Positions 34,081-41,886 of a stretch of DNA of 64,000 nucleotides are shown here, piece after piece. A program made the position numbers and the translations under genes. Below the pieces are notes generated by a model, which saw only the letters and a list, made by a program, of their open reading frames with translations, ran no database searches and was not told the origin of the DNA. Numbering within the stretch: the first letter of the stretch is position 1; the number at the start of each line of letters is the position of its first letter. Source of the DNA: Lachnospiraceae bacterium UBA3804 (GTDB lineage: Bacteria; Bacillota; Clostridia; Lachnospirales; Lachnospiraceae); NCBI GenBank assembly GCA_002368665.1, contig DFEK01000006.1, positions 57,747 through 121,746 on the forward strand, read 5' to 3'.

Positions 34081-34743
34081 ATGGATGAAGTAACGAAGGA
34101 AATACGCCAGATGCTTCTTGGCAATCTGGTGCCGAAAGATAAATATCTGGAAGTCTCCCAAAGTAAGCTGACGGGAATCCAATGGGGCGTTGCAGACGGC
34201 GCCGACTCGATATTTATACTTGGTGTCAGCAGACACACGAAGTACTATAAGTCCTCCTTAAAGGATAACCGGGTCCGTGATCTGGGGCACAAGGCACTCA
34301 TGGAAATCGGCAGAAAAGTATACTTAAAGAGCAATCCCAATGCTGAGACGGCTATCTGCCGGTATCTGGTAACACGTCCGATTGTTGTTTTATTTGAGAT
34401 AGACGATATCGGTATTAAAGTGGAAACCTATACATCAAGGGGAATCCCGGGACTGATTTCGGAATGGTATATCCGAAGGAAATTCATGAAGAATATGCCG
34501 GATGATTTGGAGAAAATCCCGAAAGAAGAAGTATTTAAGCATAAGCGCGACGAAGATATGAAAGAACGCGCCGAGAAGAAGGAAAAAGAAGAGGCCAAGA
34601 AAGCCGAAGAAGCTGCGAAAGAAGCGGCCAGGAAGGCCAAAGAAGAAGCCGAAAAGGCGGTCAAAGAAGCCGAGGAAGCCCTGGAAAAGGCCCGTAAAGC
34701 AAAGGAAGAGGCGGAAAAAGCAGCTTTCGGTGCAGAAAATTAG
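34081..34743 (+). CDS. Cytosolic protein with long E/K/A coiled-coil tail
   Basis: The function is unknown. It has 220 residues. The N-terminal globular ~150 residues include VSQSKLTGIQWGVADG and AICRYLVTRPIVVLFEID. The C-terminal ~65 residues are an uninterrupted A/E/K helix like the TolA stalk. There is no signal peptide or membrane helix. ATG 34081 has AGGA seven bases upstream and GTG 34078 is an alternative. The tail codons (GAA, GAG, AAG, GCC) make a simple-sequence tract that yields a false antisense frame. It sits at the end of the motif D/lipoprotein stretch, before site C. Confidence 0.75.
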   Translation: MDEVTKEIRQMLLGNLVPKDKYLEVSQSKLTGIQWGVADGADSIFILGVSRHTKYYKSSLKDNRVRDLGHKALMEIGRKVYLKSNPNAETAICRYLVTRPIVVLFEIDDIGIKVETYTSRGIPGLISEWYIRRKFMKNMPDDLEKIPKEEVFKHKRDEDMKERAEKKEKEEAKKAEEAAKEAARKAKEEAEKAVKEAEEALEKARKAKEEAEKAAFGAEN

Positions 34744-34750
34744 TGTTTTT

Positions 34751-34780
34751 TGCAACCTTTTGCATACAACAAAGGTATTA
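34751..34780 (+). promoter_or_regulatory. ECF-type promoter motif, site C
   Basis: TGCAACCTTT at 34751 is followed by AAGGTATTA (34772-34780), again 21 bases from the T of TGCAAC. It is 58 bases ahead of the ATG at 34838, a normal leader length. It heads the two-gene unit of large helical proteins, tying them to the same putative sigma regulon as the secretion operon. Confidence 0.65.
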
Positions 34781-34837
34781 CTGGTAGAGAGGACAAGAAG
34801 CCAAAGCAACTTTTGATATAAATGGAGGGACTACAAC

Positions 34838-37800
34838 ATGCCGAAAAGACGAGTATTTGAACCGGAACATCTATATAGAACGGACGAACCCAAGAGCGTC
34901 TTAAATGAGGAATGGGATGCTTATGAAGGTGTATCCAGAGATTATTACGCTTTAAAAAACATAGAACGTGGTTCAGAGCGTGATCTTAAAACGGCAATTA
35001 TGTTTACGAGACTTGCCGAACTACAGATTGCCTCCGATCGTGTTGACTCTTTCCTGGAAAACAACGACAAGAAGGCAGAGGGAGATACCGAGGAACTTTC
35101 GGATGAATTCTCCAAACTGAAGTATGACCTGTCCGTGATCGGCGGTGTATTCCTTTCCGAATTCCCGAAAAAGTTCGAAGCCGATGTAAACAGAACCTTA
35201 GAACAGGTTGATAGAGTAAATGACATCATTTTTGAAACGACCAGTTATGATTATGATGATCATCTTCGCAATGATCCGCTCCCGGTTTATTTCGGACCGT
35301 TACTTACCAATGAACCTCCTCTTACGGATGCACAGATTCGTGCAGCTGTCGATATGGAGCGTGAAGGTACTTTAAAGGGTTATCTGGAAGAGAACGGATA
35401 TATTGCATTTGACCGTACGGTAGAAGAAGAAAGAATCAAAGAGAAAAAGCCGTTTTCCAAACTTTTCGAGGAAAAAATTGCCGAGAAAGGTTATGACAAT
35501 GGTGAAAACAACGAAGAAGAGGTAGAAGAAAAGCTCAACGAAGAGCAGGTCAATAAACGCAGAGAAGATGTGGAAGAGATGTCGAGGGGCTTCCTTTCCC
35601 GTTATTTGGGATTCTCCTTCGATCCGTTTAGCGAGGCTCTTTTTGATGCTATTGTTGCATATGGTTATAAGACGGCCATGCTGTTTAAATTCGACGGAAA
35701 GACTCCGGAAGAAGTATTTACGGAAGAAGCCGCAATTGAAGATCCCAAGGAACGTGAAGAGGCATTAAATAATGCCATCAAGAACGAACTGGCAAACGGT
35801 ACCAAAACGGTAACATATGTGGAGCCCGAAGTTCTGACCGACGGAAAACTTGCACCGGGACGTGAACTTCTCATCAAAGAGGATCCCGCAAAACTCCAGA
35901 AACTGTCCGATGCCCAGCAGAAATATGAAATGGTATTGGATCAGCATCTTTTGGAATTCAATAATTTAAAAGAAGAATTCGGAAAGACACAGAATCTTCC
36001 GAAAGCGAATTTTGACGGTAAGAGCCAGGAAGGTTCCGAGTATTACCGCAATGTGACAAGCAGTCTGAATAACTGTATCAGGATGCTTGAAGACATGAAA
36101 TCCGGAAAGCGGACTTACAGTTCCGACAAGCTGGAAGGCGCTTACAACGCTTTTAAGACTGCTTGCGATGAATATGTCAAAAATCGTCAGGGTACACTTT
36201 TCGGACCCATTACCGATAACGGAAAAATTCGTTTGGGACTTGGCAGCACAGGCTCTGTCAAGGCCGATAACATGATGAAGGAAATCAATGAAGCGGCAGC
36301 CGGAATTTCATCCGATCTCGTTGTGGATGAAAAAGGTACCACATTTAACAGACTTCTTGCCAACCAGCAGAAAGAATATATCGATAAGATGGCGGAAAAA
36401 GGTCTGGTTAAGAAACAGCCGCTCGATGAACTTGAGAATAAATATGTTACGGATGAGTTGAAGAAAATCAACACAATGGAATATGTACATCAGGATTATA
36501 CCGGCAGAAAGAATGAGAAATATCTGACCGCAGCCAGAGATGTTATTCTCGGCCGTCATTTTGATATCGTTAATCATGGCGCAAAGGCAACGAAATACGA
36601 TCTTGCAAGAATTCGCAATTTCGATCTGCAGGTCAACGATCTTTCCACCAATGCCGCTTTTCGCAATATGATCGATAAGCAGGGCGTAAAGGAAACGACG
36701 AAGAAGTGGCCTGAAGTTGAGAAGAATACAGACTTCCTCAGATCGCAGATTCGCGAGAACTTAAACAATAGTATGGTGGAAAAGGGAACCAGTCCGTTCA
36801 GCGGAGCTCCCTATACAGAGCCTTTAACCGTTGCAGAATATGTTTCCGGTATCACCTCAAAGAAATATCGCGTTGATGTTAAACCGGATAATATCGATGC
36901 CGAAGAAAAAATCAGAAGCCTTGCAAACGATCCTGATGGACTCGATGGCGCATACAACCGTATGACGGAAGTTCTTACCGGCAAACTTTTGCTTGAGAAT
37001 GATAAGTTCGGCAAGGAATTCGTAAACAATATGGCATCGGATGAAAAGATCAATGACATTGCCGTATACGATCAGTTGAAATTTGTTACCAAACAGCTGC
37101 TTGTTCAGAACCATGTTCTGGAAGGAAAGAAAATTTCCAAGGCTCTCAACCAGTTAGAGAGCGGAAAACTCGGTGAAGATCTGGTGAACAGCGTTAAGGA
37201 AGTATACAAGAATGAGCAGAAGAAACGCAAAGAAACCGAATTAAATATCAAGGCAGAAGATCTGAATGTCGATAAGAAGCTTAAGGATGCCGGACTTACG
37301 ATGACGGAAGGTCAGTATGAGAAAAAGCAGGAAGTTCGCGCAACTCAGAATCCGTACATTCAGGAAGGCAGAGAAGAGCTTAATAAATTAAGCGGAATGG
37401 GTAAGGGCTTTATGAAGGAAGGCGGCGAGGAAGTCGACCAGGAGAAAATCCAGACCATTATCAAAGCCGTTACCGCCGAGTATGTTTTCAGAAACAGAGA
37501 CAAATTTCCGACGAAGGAATCCATCGATAAGATGGAGAAGAGTTTCTACCAGAACAAGGAAGCCAAAGCAGGTATTCTCTTCCTTGCAGATCAGAAAACC
37601 GGAGCGGAACTTGCCGATATCATCAGAACGAACAGTTTCTCAAAGGAACTTTCCGGAGCAATGGATAAGTTAAAAGAAACCGCTGGCAAGACCTTTGAGC
37701 CGATCAGCAAGGAACTCAGAGAACAGCGTCCGGATCTGGTAACGAAGCGATACGAAGAAATTAAGGACGCAAAACACGTTTTAAAAGTTGTGGATAAATC

Positions 37801-37888
37801 AAAAGAAGTTAAAATGCCCGAGCACTTAAAGGCAGAAGCACCGAAGGCTGAGAAGGCTGCACAGGCCGGAGGACCCAAGTTAGGATAA
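34838..37888 (+). CDS. Large hydrophilic helical protein, candidate secretion substrate
   Basis: No family is recognised. It has 1016 residues, is highly charged and mostly alpha-helical, with no signal peptide or membrane helix. A module near residues 395-485 (GSEYYRNV, then CDEYVKNRQG and DNGKIRLG) resembles the repeats of the next gene. Its C-terminal part (about 870-990, IIKAVTAEYVFRNRDKFPTK) resembles that protein's C-terminal domain. It ends in a K/A/P-rich tail (EAPKAEKAAQAGG). GGAGGG lies nine bases before the ATG. It has its own promoter motif C and follows a type IV-like locus. A cytosolic scaffold or an exported effector are both possible, with the latter inferred from context only. 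Confidence 0.75.
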   Translation: MPKRRVFEPEHLYRTDEPKSVLNEEWDAYEGVSRDYYALKNIERGSERDLKTAIMFTRLAELQIASDRVDSFLENNDKKAEGDTEELSDEFSKLKYDLSVIGGVFLSEFPKKFEADVNRTLEQVDRVNDIIFETTSYDYDDHLRNDPLPVYFGPLLTNEPPLTDAQIRAAVDMEREGTLKGYLEENGYIAFDRTVEEERIKEKKPFSKLFEEKIAEKGYDNGENNEEEVEEKLNEEQVNKRREDVEEMSRGFLSRYLGFSFDPFSEALFDAIVAYGYKTAMLFKFDGKTPEEVFTEEAAIEDPKEREEALNNAIKNELANGTKTVTYVEPEVLTDGKLAPGRELLIKEDPAKLQKLSDAQQKYEMVLDQHLLEFNNLKEEFGKTQNLPKANFDGKSQEGSEYYRNVTSSLNNCIRMLEDMKSGKRTYSSDKLEGAYNAFKTACDEYVKNRQGTLFGPITDNGKIRLGLGSTGSVKADNMMKEINEAAAGISSDLVVDEKGTTFNRLLANQQKEYIDKMAEKGLVKKQPLDELENKYVTDELKKINTMEYVHQDYTGRKNEKYLTAARDVILGRHFDIVNHGAKATKYDLARIRNFDLQVNDLSTNAAFRNMIDKQGVKETTKKWPEVEKNTDFLRSQIRENLNNSMVEKGTSPFSGAPYTEPLTVAEYVSGITSKKYRVDVKPDNIDAEEKIRSLANDPDGLDGAYNRMTEVLTGKLLLENDKFGKEFVNNMASDEKINDIAVYDQLKFVTKQLLVQNHVLEGKKISKALNQLESGKLGEDLVNSVKEVYKNEQKKRKETELNIKAEDLNVDKKLKDAGLTMTEGQYEKKQEVRATQNPYIQEGREELNKLSGMGKGFMKEGGEEVDQEKIQTIIKAVTAEYVFRNRDKFPTKESIDKMEKSFYQNKEAKAGILFLADQKTGAELADIIRTNSFSKELSGAMDKLKETAGKTFEPISKELREQRPDLVTKRYEEIKDAKHVLKVVDKSKEVKMPEHLKAEAPKAEKAAQAGGPKLG

Positions 37889-37913
37889 GGCATATTCGGG
37901 GAGGATATTTCCT

Positions 37914-39971
37914 ATGGCAAAAACATTAGATGAATTACATCAGACATCTTCCACGCTTGCAACGGATCTGACCGCTGCAAGAGATGCGGTACGTTGGAGC
38001 AGTAAGGTCTTCAACTTCGCACAGGATAAGAATAAGGAACTCCGCGATAAGCTGGATTACTACAAAAACACCGGCAAGGAGTTAACTTCCGATGAAATCA
38101 AGGATCTTCGTAAATCCGCGGAAGAAGCCAGAAATGCTTTCGAGCAGTACGATGAGCGTTATAAAAAGAAAACCAATCCGGCTCCCAATACCCAGAGAAG
38201 AGGCGAGTTGATAGCCGGTGCGCTTGTATTTGCCAATGATGTCCTGTCCATGCTCGATGAGAAGGAAGCAGCGATCGAGAATAAGCAGGTGGAATCCGCC
38301 AAGCAGATGGGCGTTGATACCGCCAGTCTGAATACCGCACTGGAAGAGGGAACGGAGGGCGTTCACCTCGGCAGTGAGGTATACAAAGATACCATGAAAA
38401 GCATGAAGCGCTATGAGCAGCTTCTGGACAAACATGCGAACGAAGAAGGTAAAATAGACAAGAAGAGTTTTACGCCGCAGGAACTGGATGAGATGATAGG
38501 CCTTTTACAGACTGCGGAACGTGGAAGCACAGAGTATTTAAGAGGCAAAGAAGAAAAGAACCTCGTAAAGAATCCCAAGACCGCCAAGCGTGTTCATACC
38601 ATGGGTGATGTGAAGGATTTGGCATCTTCTCACTTAAAGCAGCTTATGGCCATCAAGGATCAGATGGAGAAAGAACCGGCCAAAGAATTGGATGAGTTGG
38701 CCAAGGATGCGGGCGATACCGTTATTGCGATTGATGAAGCAACCAAGGGTGTACACAACGGAAGCAGTGAGTACGAGGAAGCACAGAAGCAGTTTAAGAA
38801 TGTTAATACCCTGTTAAAAGATACGCAGGATGTAGAAGATTATCAGTTCAATTCCTATCAAAGACGCTTATTCAATGCAAACCTTGATGCGGCTGAAACG
38901 GCTATCGACAAGTATCTGGATAAGAAATTGGATAAAGATAAACTGGGTCCCAAGGAGCAGAAGCGTGTGGATGCCATGCGCAAAGCGAAAAACTCCATTA
39001 TTGAGACCCGTAAGAAGATCAACGAAGTTGATAAAGCCGAAAAAGCGGAAGCATCCAAGTATTCGGCGGAAGAGTTGGAATCTTATATGAAAGAGGCTTC
39101 CGAAGCGCTGGAGACAGGTTCCCGTGCGTTAAGAGGAAGTGCGCTCAGAAGCGGTTCCGATGAATATAAGAACGGTAAGAAGGCATTCTTGGATACCGTA
39201 AACGATGCGAAAGCCATCTTTAAGGACGACAAGTATAAAAAGTTGTCGTACGAAGATCGCCAGAAGGTTATCGAGAAGTTAAAGGAAGGCAGATCGAAAA
39301 CCGAAAGTTATATTGTTAAAAAGCATAAAACCACAAAGGACAGTGAGTTAAACGCAAACGGACAAATCCGTATGAATGCCATGTACAAGGCTCACTCCGG
39401 ACTCAGTTTTATGATCGACAAACTGCAGGCTTATCAGGATGCGGAAAAAGAACGTGAGACCAAGTACGATAAAGGCGAGTTTGATTTAAAGGTCAACAAC
39501 CGTTTGAAAATGATCTCCGAAAAGAAGCAGACCGGAATTGACCGTACCAAGAACAACGCTTCCAAGGAAGCCATTAAGGCATTGGCACAATTCGGTAAGA
39601 AAGAGAACCTTACGGAGAGCGAAATCAAAGCGGTGAAATATGCTACCGCAGCACTTCTTCTGGATGAAAGAATTTCCGCACTTCCGGAAAAGGAAAGAAA
39701 GAAATATCCGAAGAGTCCGAAGGAATATGCAAAGATGATCAAGAAAATGGCAGAGAGTAAAGAATTTGCCAAGAGATTCCCGGACAACAAAATAACTCCT
39801 TCCGTATGCAGAAAACTGGCAGCGGACCCGAAGGAAAGCAAGAAGGCTATGAGAAGCTACTTCGGCGAGGTAACCAAGGTAAACAACTTCGAGAAGCAGA
39901 GAATCAAACCGAAGGAAATCGAGAATCCGGAAATGAAGAACCCGGAAATGAAGAACCCGATACAGAAATAA
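37914..39971 (+). CDS. Repeat-containing helical protein, candidate secretion substrate
   Basis: No family is recognised. It has 685 residues, is very hydrophilic and helical, with no signal or membrane segment. Three repeats of about 130 residues can be seen by eye. Their marks are HLGSEVYKDTM (about 151), NGSSEYEEAQ (283) and RSGSDEYKNG (411). Each continues with a ~35-residue helix, an L..a...Y..K segment and an R-x-x-x-M helix. The C-terminal domain (about 540-660) has the helix ESEIKAVKYATAALLLDERI. The tail is a short ENPEMKNPEMKNP repeat. It is 25 bases after its neighbour (GGGGAGG upstream) and both share modules. A terminator follows. Confidence 0.75.
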   Translation: MAKTLDELHQTSSTLATDLTAARDAVRWSSKVFNFAQDKNKELRDKLDYYKNTGKELTSDEIKDLRKSAEEARNAFEQYDERYKKKTNPAPNTQRRGELIAGALVFANDVLSMLDEKEAAIENKQVESAKQMGVDTASLNTALEEGTEGVHLGSEVYKDTMKSMKRYEQLLDKHANEEGKIDKKSFTPQELDEMIGLLQTAERGSTEYLRGKEEKNLVKNPKTAKRVHTMGDVKDLASSHLKQLMAIKDQMEKEPAKELDELAKDAGDTVIAIDEATKGVHNGSSEYEEAQKQFKNVNTLLKDTQDVEDYQFNSYQRRLFNANLDAAETAIDKYLDKKLDKDKLGPKEQKRVDAMRKAKNSIIETRKKINEVDKAEKAEASKYSAEELESYMKEASEALETGSRALRGSALRSGSDEYKNGKKAFLDTVNDAKAIFKDDKYKKLSYEDRQKVIEKLKEGRSKTESYIVKKHKTTKDSELNANGQIRMNAMYKAHSGLSFMIDKLQAYQDAEKERETKYDKGEFDLKVNNRLKMISEKKQTGIDRTKNNASKEAIKALAQFGKKENLTESEIKAVKYATAALLLDERISALPEKERKKYPKSPKEYAKMIKKMAESKEFAKRFPDNKITPSVCRKLAADPKESKKAMRSYFGEVTKVNNFEKQRIKPKEIENPEMKNPEMKNPIQK

Positions 39972-39991
39972 GCACGTATATCGGCAATTAC

Positions 39992-40020
39992 AGGCACATC
40001 CGAAAGGGTGTGCCTTTTTC
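39992..40020 (+). terminator. Intrinsic terminator closing the secretion region
   Basis: AGGCACATCC (39992-40001) pairs with GGGTGTGCCT (40006-40015) with one G-T pair and a GAAA tetraloop, followed by TTTT. It lies 20 bases after the 685-residue gene's stop and cleanly ends the motif C transcript. Confidence 0.92.
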
Positions 40021-40055
40021 ATATAAAATTGCGGGTAGGCAGGGAAAAATCGATT

Positions 40056-40064
40056 TGCTATAAT
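40056..40064 (+). promoter_or_regulatory. Extended -10 promoter for the esterase gene
   Basis: TGCTATAAT (40056-40064) is an extended -10 with consensus TATAAT. No clear -35 lies at the right distance. The same TGCTATAAT occurs at 57918. The leader to the ATG at 40117 would be ~45 bases. Confidence 0.6.
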
Positions 40065-40116
40065 AATCCATGGGTACAGTTAAACGAATTTGTTTGGACT
40101 ATTGGGGGATTATCGA

Positions 40117-40875
40117 ATGAATTTAAAAATAATGGATGACCAAATTGCGCTGGATGCGGTTCTTTCCATGCCTGAAAAAAGAGGAACAAAAGTTCCTCTT
40201 TGCGTCATTATTCACGGGTTTACCGGAAATAAGGATGAACAGCATCTGATTGCGATTTCGGATATGATGAACGAGCTTGGCATGGCTACCCTCAGGGTGG
40301 ATATGTACGGACACGGATTAAGCGGCGGAACCTTCCGCAATCATACGCTTTATAAATGGATTTCCAATGCTATGGCTGTATTGGATTATGTCCATACTCT
40401 GCCGGAGATCTCTCGCATTTATTTGGCGGGCCATTCCCAGGGAGGCCTGATCGCCATGCTGGTCGGCGCAATGGAGAAAGACCGTATCAGCGGTCTGATG
40501 CCTTTATCACCGGCAGTCACCATTCCCGAAGATACCAGGATGGGCAGAATTCTGGGTCATCCGGTGGACATAAACCATATCGAAGACAGCTATGCTACGG
40601 ACAAAGAGGATTATGTGCTCGGCGGAAACTATGTCCGCGTGGCACAGACCATCTATCCGGAGATAGCGGTAAAGCAGTATAAAGGTCCGGTTTTGATCGT
40701 TCACGGTCAGGACGATAAGACGATCCCGATCGAGAAGGTAGAAGAGATGTCCGCACTTTATGCAGACTGCCGTTTTGTGGCAATCCCGGATGAGACGCAT
40801 TGCTACGACAATCACCTGGACAGCGTGGTGGATGTGATCCGGACATATATTTTGGAGAAGCATTGGAACGAATAG
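40117..40875 (+). CDS. Alpha/beta-hydrolase, Est1E-like feruloyl (cinnamoyl) esterase
   Basis: It is predicted to release ferulate or p-coumarate esterified to arabinose side chains. It has 252 residues and no signal peptide, so it acts on imported or released oligomers in the cytosol. The oxyanion block is IIHGFTGNKDEQH. The triad is nucleophile Ser107 (GHSQGG), Asp199 or Asp200 (HGQDDKTIP) and His228 (DETHCYD). The blocks TLRVDMYGHG, GNYVRVAQTI and HCYD closely follow what I recall of Est1E from Butyrivibrio proteoclasticus. The start has GGGGGA seven bases before. Its position ahead of a pentose locus supports the role. A general cinnamoyl esterase remains possible. Confidence 0.88.
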   Translation: MNLKIMDDQIALDAVLSMPEKRGTKVPLCVIIHGFTGNKDEQHLIAISDMMNELGMATLRVDMYGHGLSGGTFRNHTLYKWISNAMAVLDYVHTLPEISRIYLAGHSQGGLIAMLVGAMEKDRISGLMPLSPAVTIPEDTRMGRILGHPVDINHIEDSYATDKEDYVLGGNYVRVAQTIYPEIAVKQYKGPVLIVHGQDDKTIPIEKVEEMSALYADCRFVAIPDETHCYDNHLDSVVDVIRTYILEKHWNE

Positions 40876-40893
40876 GAAGTAAGGGGTAGAAAG

Positions 40894-41883
40894 TTGAAAA
40901 ACCAAAGAAAAAGCAAAGTATGGATTCTTCTGGCGGGGATTTTATGTCTGTCTCTTGCTCTTTCGTCCTGCAGGAAAAACAATACCAAGCAGGAAGAGCA
41001 GGATCTTCTTCTGGGCTTTTCCCAGATCGGTTCGGAGAGTGCCTGGAGAATCGGAAATACGAATGATATTGAGAAACAGGCGGAGAAATACGGTGTCGGT
41101 CTGATGTTTGAAAATGCCAATCAGAAACAGGAAAACCAGATTGATGCCATTCGTCGTTTTATCGCGTATAAGGTGGATGTTATCGCTTTTTCCCCGATCG
41201 TGGAAGAAGGCTGGGACAATGTGCTGACAGAGGCAAAGGAGGCCGGTATTCCGGTCATTCTGGTAGACAGGGACATCAGCTCCGACAAGGAAGGGCTGAC
41301 GACCTGCCTGATCGGTGCGGATTTTTATAAAGAGGGCGTAATGGCCGGTGAATATCTGATCCGTAAGGCGGATGCGCTCGGACTCGATACCGTCAATATC
41401 GTTGAGATCACCGGTACCGACAATTCCACTCCGATGCGCCAGCGACAGGCCGGATTTGCGGATGCGATCGCATCGGATTCACGCATGCATGTTTTGGAAA
41501 GCATAGACGGCGATTTTCTAAAAAGCCGCGGTGCGGAATGTATGAGATCTCTGCTTGAGAAATACGGAGATCAGATCGATGTGGTTTATTCGCACAACGA
41601 CGAAATGACCCTGGGTGCGATTCCGGAGATCGAGAAGGCCGGTTTTGTTCCGGGTAAGGATATGATCATTATTTCCGTTGACGGCGGACAGGACGCCATC
41701 GATGTGTTAAAACAGGGAAAAATCAACTGTGTTGTAGAGTGTACCCCGAAACTTGGCAAAGAGGTAATGGAAACGGCCATCAAGTTGAAAAACGGCGAGA
41801 CCGTGGACAAAGTGATTCATCCCGAAGAACGGATTTTTTCGGATGAGCAGGATTTATCGAATTTGGAGCCGAGAGGATACTAA
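40894..41883 (+). CDS. YtfQ-like sugar-binding lipoprotein, probable sensor partner of the kinase
   Basis: This is a periplasmic-binding-protein family lipoprotein (lipobox LALSSC) of 329 residues. It follows the galactofuranose/arabinofuranose-binding protein YtfQ through the blocks GFSQIGSESAWR, NQKQENQIDAIRRFIA, VDVIAFSPIVEEGWD and YSHNDEMTLGAI. It lacks an adjacent transporter and leads directly into a YesM-type kinase gene (3 bases). That is the layout of the XylFII-LytS xylose sensor of Clostridium beijerinckii. It is therefore more likely a ligand-sensing subunit than a transport protein. The start is TTG at 40894 behind AAGGGG. Confidence 0.85.
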   Translation: MKNQRKSKVWILLAGILCLSLALSSCRKNNTKQEEQDLLLGFSQIGSESAWRIGNTNDIEKQAEKYGVGLMFENANQKQENQIDAIRRFIAYKVDVIAFSPIVEEGWDNVLTEAKEAGIPVILVDRDISSDKEGLTTCLIGADFYKEGVMAGEYLIRKADALGLDTVNIVEITGTDNSTPMRQRQAGFADAIASDSRMHVLESIDGDFLKSRGAECMRSLLEKYGDQIDVVYSHNDEMTLGAIPEIEKAGFVPGKDMIIISVDGGQDAIDVLKQGKINCVVECTPKLGKEVMETAIKLKNGETVDKVIHPEERIFSDEQDLSNLEPRGY

Positions 41884-41886
41884 AGA

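Noticed and set aside
34560..34740. Antisense coding frame over the coiled-coil tail
   Set aside because: It results from the repetitive GAA/GAG/AAG/GCC codons of the sense gene and encodes low-complexity S/F/L sequence without motifs.
16158..39971. Integrative conjugative element
   Set aside because: No integrase, excisionase, relaxase, single-strand binding or replication gene and no flanking direct repeats were seen, and base composition matches neighbouring genes. Boundaries outside the window cannot be excluded.
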